DNA of 64,000 nucleotides, taken from the NCBI GenBank assembly GCA_905181935.1, contig CAJIZV010000001.1, forward strand, positions 310,001-374,000, in the 5' to 3' direction. Under the pieces are notes generated by a model that was given only the letters and a program-made list of their open reading frames with translations, was not told the DNA's origin and did no database searches. The position numbers and the translations under genes were made by a program. The stretch comes from an uncultured Amylibacter sp. GTDB taxonomy: Bacteria; Pseudomonadota; Alphaproteobacteria; Rhodobacterales; Rhodobacteraceae. This document shows positions 58,235 through 64,000 of this stretch, one piece after another; the stretch's first letter is position 1; each line of letters starts with the position of its first letter.

Positions 58235-61200
58235 TTAAAATTCTAAAACTTCCATTACTCCACTAATATGTTTAATGGCTCCCTTAATTTGTGGGTTTAA
58301 TGGATACTCCCCTTCAAGCGCTATCTCAACCTCTCCTGGCAATTCAGGATGTGATAATACTAAATGCACTGGTCCCTTTCCACGCTTAGATGAATCTGAT
58401 GAAATATCATTTAAACGCGTTGCAATCGATGCAATTGCATTCTCATCTGATATAAAAATCTTTAACCCCATAGCTGCTGCATCTTGAACAGATACATCTG
58501 CAGGCTGAACCCCACGTGCCAATAATTTAAGTTGATCACCCTCTACATTTGCTTCAACGGTTAAAACTACATTTTGCCCGACTTCTAAATAAGTACCGAA
58601 TTTTTCTAAGGTGTCAGAAAAAATTGTAACTTCATAAGCTCCAGTAGGATCCGTCAATTGAGCAAATGCAAAACGATTACCACGGGCTGATTTACGCACC
58701 TGCTTTCCAGCAACAGATCCTGCAATTTTTGCTACTACCCTGCCACCTTGAGCTTTTTGTTCAAGTTCTTTCAACGTTAAAACATTCTTACGTTTTAAAG
58801 CACCCATATAATCATCTAATGGATGACCCGATAGGTAAAATCCAATAGCTTTGTGCTCTTCTGATAAACGTTCGATTGGAAGCCAATCATTGGGCATTGG
58901 CAAACGTGGAGCTGGTAAATTCTCTCCAGCATCACCAAAAAGGCCGCCCTGATTAGAATTCATTTCTTCATGTGTTGCTGCTGAATAGCCAACCAATGCA
59001 TCCAAGCTATCAAAAACCTTTTTACGATTATTATCAAGTTGATCAAACGCACCCGCACGCACAAGCATTTCCATGGGTCGTTTCCCCACACGCTTTAAAT
59101 CAACACGGCGTGCAACATCAATTAAATCTTTAAATAGGCCCCCATTTACTCGAGCATCTGTTATTAAGCGCATAGCTTCAGAGCCAACATTTTTCAATCC
59201 ACCCAGCGCATATGCTATTTTACTATTATCAACACTAAAAATTGCTTCAGATCGGTTAATACAAGGCGGAAAAATTTCAATTCCCAAGCGTTTAACTTCA
59301 TCAAAATAAACATGTAATTTGTCTGTAAGGTGTAGATCACAGTTCATAACTGACGCCATAAACTCAACAGGATAGTTAGCTTTAAGCCATGCAGTTTGAT
59401 AAGATACAACTGCATATGCTGCAGCATGAGATTTATTGAAACCATAGTTTGCGAATTTATCAAGTAAGTCCCAAACCTCTTTTGCTTTTCTAGCATCAAC
59501 ACCATTCTTTGATGCACCATCAAGAAACTTTGGCCGCTCTTTATCCATTTCAGCCTGAATCTTTTTACCCATAGCTCGCCGTAGTAAATCAGCTCCACCA
59601 AGCGAGTAACCTGCCATTTCTTGAGCTATCTGCATGACTTGCTCTTGATAAACAATGATACCCTGAGTTTCTTCAAGCAGATGGTCAATTGATGGATGCA
59701 TCAATTCACGATCAGATCGTCCATTTTTTACGTCACAGTATTGCGGAATATTTTCCATTGGACCGGGGCGATATAATGCAACAAGTGCAACAATATCTTC
59801 TATACAGTTAGGCTTCATTCGCCTAAGCGCATCCATCATTCCACTAGATTCCACTTGGAATACGGCAACAGTTTTAGCACTAGCATATAAATCAAATGTT
59901 TTCTGATCTTGTAAATCAATTGCTGCAATATCAATATTAATATCACGTTTTTTTATCAAATCTACTGCGCCCTGGACAACAGTCAAAGTTTTAAGCCCCA
60001 AGAAATCGAACTTAACTAAGCCTGCCTGCTCAACCCATTTCATATTGAACTGTGTGGCAGGCATATCAGAACGCGGATCTTGATATAATGGGACTAGTTC
60101 GTCTAGTGATCTATCAGCAATCACTACACCTGCAGCATGTGTAGATGCATTGCGTAAAAGTCCTTCAACTTGCTGAGCATACTTAAGCATTCGATCTACG
60201 ACTTCTTCAGATTTTGCCATTTCACGCAATTGAGGTTCTTCGGCCAATGCCTTTTCTATGCTTACAGGTTTTACTCCCTCAACTGGGATTAATTTAGACA
60301 ATCGGTCTACTTGGCCATAAGGCATTTGCAGTACCCGTCCTACATCTCGGATAGCTGCTTTTGACAACAAACCACCAAAGGTAATAATTTGCCCTACCCG
60401 GTCTCGGCCATATTTTTCTTGAACATAACGTATAACTTCTTCACGTCGATCCATACAAAAATCGATATCAAAGTCAGGCATTGACACGCGTTCTGGATTT
60501 AAGAACCGTTCAAATAATAAGGAATATCGAAGTGGATCTAAATCTGTAATCGTTAACGCGTAAGCTACAAGTGATCCAGCACCAGACCCGCGGCCAGGCC
60601 CAACGGGAATATTGTTTTCTTTAGACCAACGTATAAAATCAGCAACAATTAAAAAATAGCCGGGGAAACCCATCCCTTCAATAATTTTCAACTCAAAATC
60701 TAATCGCTCTTGGTAATTTACTATAGTTGATGCATGCGGAATAACAGCTAGCCTTAATTGCAAACCTTCATTTGCTTGGCGGCGTAATTCTTGGACTTCG
60801 TCTTTTGCAAACTTTGGTAATATTGGTTCACGTTTGTAAACTTTAAAAGAACAGCGTTTTGCAATTTCAATTGTATTATCGATAGCCTCTGGTAGATCAC
60901 TAAATAGGTCAATCATTTCAGCCGTTGACTTAAAATAATGCTCTGGAGTTAAGCGACGCCGATCCTCTTGCTGGTCAACATAAGTTCCTTCGGAAATACA
61001 AAGTAATGCATCATGCGCTGCATACATTTCTCGCTTTGGAAAAAAAACGTCATTTGTGGCAACCAATGGCAAATTCATAGTGTATGCCATTTCTACAAAG
61101 TATTTTTCAGTTTTAGCCTCTTCAATTGTATATTTTTCTCCATCACTACCGTGACGCTGAAGTTCTATATAAGTTCGATCATTAAATATTTCTGATACGT

Positions 61201-61687
61201 GTTTCATCAATATTTGAGCTTTATCAATGTGACCATCTTGTAACAATTTTCCAATTGGGCCAAGTGCACCTCCAGTTAAACAAATCAAACCTTTATTATG
61301 TTTTTGCAATTGAGAAGTAGTTACATGCAGTGGCTCGTCTCCTGACTCTAAGAAAAGGCAAGAATTGAGCTTCATTAAGTTCAAATATCCAGCTTCAGAT
61401 TGTGCAAGCAAAACTATTGGCAAAGGCTTTGGATTATTATCTCGAGGGTTATCAGCCTTTGCATATGCTAAGTCTACCTGACAGCCAATAATAGGCTGGA
61501 CGCCCTCACTAAAGGTAATTTCTGAAAACTCTAAAGCTCCAAACATATTATTGGTATCTGTTAACGCAACTGCAGGCATTCCAGCTTTTGACACCACAGT
61601 GGGTAGCTTTTTAACATGCATAGCACCTTCAAGAAGCGAATATGCTGAATGTAGCCGTAGGTGAATGAATCGATTTCTATTTCTCAT
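58235..61687 (-). CDS. dnaE: DNA polymerase III subunit alpha
   Basis: DnaE is the replicative polymerase. The 1150-residue protein has an N-terminal PHP domain (FIHLRLHSAYSLLEGAM), the C-family catalytic core with the metal-binding MPDFDIDFCMDRR near residue 402, PVGPGRGSGAGSLVAY, and fingers with NFNMKWVEQAG-like sequence. A helix-hairpin-helix and an OB-fold (VAKIAGSVAGKQVRKSARG) follow in the C-terminal part. The length is normal for alphaproteobacterial DnaE1. Confidence 0.97.
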   Translation of the reverse strand: MRNRNRFIHLRLHSAYSLLEGAMHVKKLPTVVSKAGMPAVALTDTNNMFGALEFSEITFSEGVQPIIGCQVDLAYAKADNPRDNNPKPLPIVLLAQSEAGYLNLMKLNSCLFLESGDEPLHVTTSQLQKHNKGLICLTGGALGPIGKLLQDGHIDKAQILMKHVSEIFNDRTYIELQRHGSDGEKYTIEEAKTEKYFVEMAYTMNLPLVATNDVFFPKREMYAAHDALLCISEGTYVDQQEDRRRLTPEHYFKSTAEMIDLFSDLPEAIDNTIEIAKRCSFKVYKREPILPKFAKDEVQELRRQANEGLQLRLAVIPHASTIVNYQERLDFELKIIEGMGFPGYFLIVADFIRWSKENNIPVGPGRGSGAGSLVAYALTITDLDPLRYSLLFERFLNPERVSMPDFDIDFCMDRREEVIRYVQEKYGRDRVGQIITFGGLLSKAAIRDVGRVLQMPYGQVDRLSKLIPVEGVKPVSIEKALAEEPQLREMAKSEEVVDRMLKYAQQVEGLLRNASTHAAGVVIADRSLDELVPLYQDPRSDMPATQFNMKWVEQAGLVKFDFLGLKTLTVVQGAVDLIKKRDINIDIAAIDLQDQKTFDLYASAKTVAVFQVESSGMMDALRRMKPNCIEDIVALVALYRPGPMENIPQYCDVKNGRSDRELMHPSIDHLLEETQGIIVYQEQVMQIAQEMAGYSLGGADLLRRAMGKKIQAEMDKERPKFLDGASKNGVDARKAKEVWDLLDKFANYGFNKSHAAAYAVVSYQTAWLKANYPVEFMASVMNCDLHLTDKLHVYFDEVKRLGIEIFPPCINRSEAIFSVDNSKIAYALGGLKNVGSEAMRLITDARVNGGLFKDLIDVARRVDLKRVGKRPMEMLVRAGAFDQLDNNRKKVFDSLDALVGYSAATHEEMNSNQGGLFGDAGENLPAPRLPMPNDWLPIERLSEEHKAIGFYLSGHPLDDYMGALKRKNVLTLKELEQKAQGGRVVAKIAGSVAGKQVRKSARGNRFAFAQLTDPTGAYEVTIFSDTLEKFGTYLEVGQNVVLTVEANVEGDQLKLLARGVQPADVSVQDAAAMGLKIFISDENAIASIATRLNDISSDSSKRGKGPVHLVLSHPELPGEVEIALEGEYPLNPQIKGAIKHISGVMEVLEF

Positions 61688-61941
61688 ATTACTACATTAC
61701 AACATCACAACAGATGGCGGAATACAAAAGGACGTCCAACTTTATCTTTTTGAATAACAAAGCAAATTTTAAACACAATAATAAATATAATTATAATTAT
61801 AGTGTTTTTAGTTATTCAGAATGACTATTCAGCTATTTATACTCATAGCACACTTAGAAATTCAACCAGAGTGACCCAACGTTTTTAATGTGTTCAGGAT
61901 TTTCTGTTGCTATTAAAAGATAAAAGTAAGAGGAATCATTT
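61688..61941. other. Divergent intergenic region dnaE - acyl-CoA dehydrogenase
   Basis: About 250 bp, AT-rich, serving two divergent genes. A distant 8-bp inverted repeat (TGAATAAC at 61751-61758 and GTTATTCA at 61811-61818) is present, possibly by chance. AAGAGGA precedes the dehydrogenase start. No gene is supported. Confidence 0.4.
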
Positions 61942-63720
61942 ATGTTTGACGCATCAGAAAACGACCTAAGGTTTGCAATTCAACACGGATTAAATCCTGA
62001 AATGCACAGGCTTGTTGCTAATATTTATGACATTTCAAATGATACAGTTGATGCAGTTTTGTCAGAAGCTGCAAAATTTGCTCGTGACGTTTTGGCTCCA
62101 CTAAATCAAACGGGAGACCAGCAGGGTTGTACTTGGAATTCTGACAACACAGTTCGAACACCCCATGGATTTAAAGAAGCCTATAAAGAAATGCGTCAAG
62201 CAGGTTGGTGCTCTATCGAGGCTTCAGAGGATTTTGGTGGGCAGAACTTATCTAAAGTAATATCTGCAGCCACGACAGAAATGTGGCATTCTGCAAATAT
62301 GTCTTTTTCATTGTGTCATTTGCTAAGCCAAGGCCAGATTCATGCCTTAGAAGCGTTTGGCAACTCAGAACAAAAACAAACTTATTTACCTAAATTGGTT
62401 GATGGATCATGGACTGGGACCATGAATTTAACTGAACCCCATGCTGGTACAGATCTTGGCGCATTAAAATCCTCCGCAACACCAGAAGGTGATCATTATC
62501 GCATTAAAGGTCAGAAAGTTTACATCACTTATGGTGAGCACGATATGGCAGAAAATATTATACATTTGGTTTTAGCACGCGTCGATGGCGCACCTGAAGG
62601 TATAAAGGGTATTTCCTTATTTATTGTACCTAAAATTATGATAAATACTAATGGAAGTTTGGGAAAACCCAATGATGTCAAATGCATATCTATCGAACAT
62701 AAACTAGGTATAAATGGATCTCCAACAGCAGTTTTGCAGTTTGGTGAAAATGATGGAGCTATTGGTTACCTTGTTGGTGCTAAAAATCAAGGCCTGACAA
62801 TCATGTTCGCAATGATGAATGATGCTCGTTTTGGAGTTGGGGTTCAAGGTTTGTCCATTTCCAATCGTGCTTTTCATCAAGCAAAGGCATATGCAGCGGA
62901 ACGAATTCAAGGAGTACCCATCAATCGTAAATTAGGTGATACAATTCATCATCATCCAGATGTAATGCGCCTTCTGGCCTCCATGCGTGCAGAGATTGAA
63001 GCAATGCGTGGAATTATGATTTATACAGCAGCAGCTACCGACTTAGCTAAAAACGAGACTAATAACACTTCAGTTTGGAAGTCTCGGTCTGAATTAATGA
63101 TTCCAATTCTAAAAGGTTGGTTGACAGAAAGATCAGTAGAGATTGCTTCTGACGGTATACAAATTCATGGAGGAATGGGATTTATTGAAGAAACAGGTGC
63201 CGCTCAACATTATCGTGATGCACGCATCTTACCTATTTATGAGGGTACAACTGCAATTCAGGCTAATGATTTAATTTATCGGAAAACATTACGTGATGAA
63301 GGTTTAGCTGTAAAAGGTTTGGTGGCCGAAATTAGGGATACAGCAAATAAAATTAATATTTCGTGCGATCCATTAAGCTCGATTACGAGCTCTTTAATTT
63401 TAGCTACACATTCAGCAGATATCGCTATCGACGCAATTTTAAATAAAAAAATGTCCGCACGTGAAGTAGGCGCCATATCTGTGCCATTTTTAATGATGTT
63501 GGGAACGCTGTGTGGAGCTTGGATGACTTTGTCCTCTGCACATGCTGCTCTTGGCCAAAAAGGCCTAGGAACTTGGGGGCAATGCTTTTTGGATGCAAAG
63601 TTAGCCTACGCTAGAGTTTACACAACCCAATCTCTGCCAAAAATTCAACAATATACTCAAACAATTCAGGCAGGTGGACAAGCAATAGACGCCATTTCTC
63701 CAGAAATGCTTTGGGCATAA
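61942..63720 (+). CDS. Acyl-CoA dehydrogenase, DmdC-like
   Basis: A 592-residue FAD-dependent dehydrogenase, longer than ordinary acyl-CoA dehydrogenases because of an N-terminal extension and a C-terminal acetyl-CoA-dehydrogenase-type domain. Seen are MNLTEPHAGTDLGALKS (FAD/substrate loop), IHGGMGFIEETGAAQHYRDARI and the catalytic Glu434 in ILPIYEGTTAIQ. The size and layout match DmdC (methylmercaptopropionyl-CoA dehydrogenase of DMSP demethylation), but related enzymes use medium- or long-chain acyl-CoA, so the substrate is uncertain. Confidence 0.85.
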   Translation: MFDASENDLRFAIQHGLNPEMHRLVANIYDISNDTVDAVLSEAAKFARDVLAPLNQTGDQQGCTWNSDNTVRTPHGFKEAYKEMRQAGWCSIEASEDFGGQNLSKVISAATTEMWHSANMSFSLCHLLSQGQIHALEAFGNSEQKQTYLPKLVDGSWTGTMNLTEPHAGTDLGALKSSATPEGDHYRIKGQKVYITYGEHDMAENIIHLVLARVDGAPEGIKGISLFIVPKIMINTNGSLGKPNDVKCISIEHKLGINGSPTAVLQFGENDGAIGYLVGAKNQGLTIMFAMMNDARFGVGVQGLSISNRAFHQAKAYAAERIQGVPINRKLGDTIHHHPDVMRLLASMRAEIEAMRGIMIYTAAATDLAKNETNNTSVWKSRSELMIPILKGWLTERSVEIASDGIQIHGGMGFIEETGAAQHYRDARILPIYEGTTAIQANDLIYRKTLRDEGLAVKGLVAEIRDTANKINISCDPLSSITSSLILATHSADIAIDAILNKKMSAREVGAISVPFLMMLGTLCGAWMTLSSAHAALGQKGLGTWGQCFLDAKLAYARVYTTQSLPKIQQYTQTIQAGGQAIDAISPEMLWA

Positions 63721-63958
63721 CACCTAGCTTTGCTATTGTTAGCTTTGGTTTGTGCTAAAAAATTAATCAATGTGCTCTTTTTGTCGCCTTTCTGGGCGTT
63801 TTCGTCGTCCATGCAAGCCCAATATTATCCAAGAAATATTTAACTTGGCTATTATTGGGTTATCGGTGCAGTCTAACCTATGGATTCGTTGTTATAAGAT
63901 AATGAAGCTTAAAAAGTCGCAACAAGCGATAGACTTGCAACTAAAGGGAGATCGCAAG
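63721..63958 (+). other. Intergenic region before the partial right-edge gene
   Basis: About 240 bp with no supportable gene. A small GC hairpin (CGCC-N6-GGCG near 63785-63800, then TTTTC) may end the dehydrogenase transcript. An extended -10-like element occurs at 63890-63898. Confidence 0.35.
63890..63898 (+). promoter_or_regulatory. Possible extended -10 promoter of the right-edge gene
   Basis: TGTTATAAG matches an extended -10 (TGnTATAAT) at eight of nine positions including the free base. It lies 60 bp before the ATG at 63959. No clear -35 is seen. Confidence 0.4.
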
Positions 63959-64000
63959 ATGAAAATTACAAAAACACTTACAGCTATGGCTGTTGCACTT
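63959..64000 (+). CDS. N-terminus of a probably exported protein (partial)
   Basis: Only the first 14 codons are inside the window: MKITKTLTAMAVAL. A strong GGGAG ribosome-binding site lies 8 nt upstream. The basic start followed by a hydrophobic run looks like a signal peptide, perhaps of a periplasmic solute-binding protein or other exported protein. The product cannot be identified. Confidence 0.6.
   Translation, partial: MKITKTLTAMAVAL

Noticed and set aside
1..64000. Mobile elements, prophage, toxin-antitoxin or defence systems
   Set aside because: No transposase, integrase, terminal repeats, nuclease-methylase pairs or atypical gene clusters were seen; gene content is conserved housekeeping throughout.

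Overview
The window is an AT-rich stretch of chromosome from an alphaproteobacterium. No tRNA, rRNA, insertion sequence, prophage or CRISPR array was seen. Several things point to the alphaproteobacteria: the gene order of the division and cell-wall (dcw) cluster, a GcrA cell-cycle regulator, DUF1178, DUF1467 and DUF1489 proteins, short HisG paired with HisZ, and a cytochrome c oxidase operon without subunit I. An Excalibur-type lipoprotein downstream of gatCA and a UpsM-like leader upstream of mraZ suggest an AT-rich marine member of the Rhodobacterales. That placement is inference from family resemblance, not a database match.

Bases 1-16498 (minus strand) hold an almost complete dcw operon, transcribed mraZ-rsmH-ftsL-ftsI-murE-murF-mraY-murD-ftsW-murG-murC-murB-ddl-ftsQ-ftsA, with ftsA cut by the window edge. 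Most junctions overlap or abut. Upstream lies a structured leader of about 240 nt. Beyond it is a run of five 10-bp-phased TGGK-type repeats that looks like an MraZ operator array. Next come the RNase P RNA gene with a well-formed promoter, an AmpD-like amidase, a lipoprotein, gatA and gatC.

Bases 20800-34800 are mixed housekeeping genes: tadA, rluB, argF-argD, a DMT exporter, gcrA, DUF1178, lysC, ptsP, a GNAT acetyltransferase, a flavin reductase overlapping a small tyrosine-phosphatase-like gene, mtnP, apt, and an FAD-linked oxidase. The phosphatase gene appears frameshifted at its 3' end.

Bases 33359-42357 (minus strand) read as one long transcription unit: ctaC-ctaB-coxF-like-ctaG-ctaE-SURF1-thrC-M16 peptidase-GNAT-FAD oxidase. 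A strong hairpin separates the oxidase assembly genes from SURF1 and thrC. tldD diverges from ctaC, followed by topA, an unknown membrane protein, DUF1467, and a DUF2158 protein with an unusual RGG-like repeat tail. A perfect 18-bp terminator separates that gene from aspS.

Bases 48655-64000 contain aspS, the 5-oxoprolinase genes pxpABC, a DUF1489 gene, the hisS-hisZ-hisG-panC operon, a SlyX-like gene, dnaE, a DmdC-like acyl-CoA dehydrogenase, and the first codons of a probably exported protein.

Most of the window is ordinary conserved chromosome. The observations most worth checking are the phased repeat array and structured leader controlling the dcw operon, the frameshifted phosphatase, the repeat-tailed DUF2158 protein, and the hairpin inside the oxidase operon.
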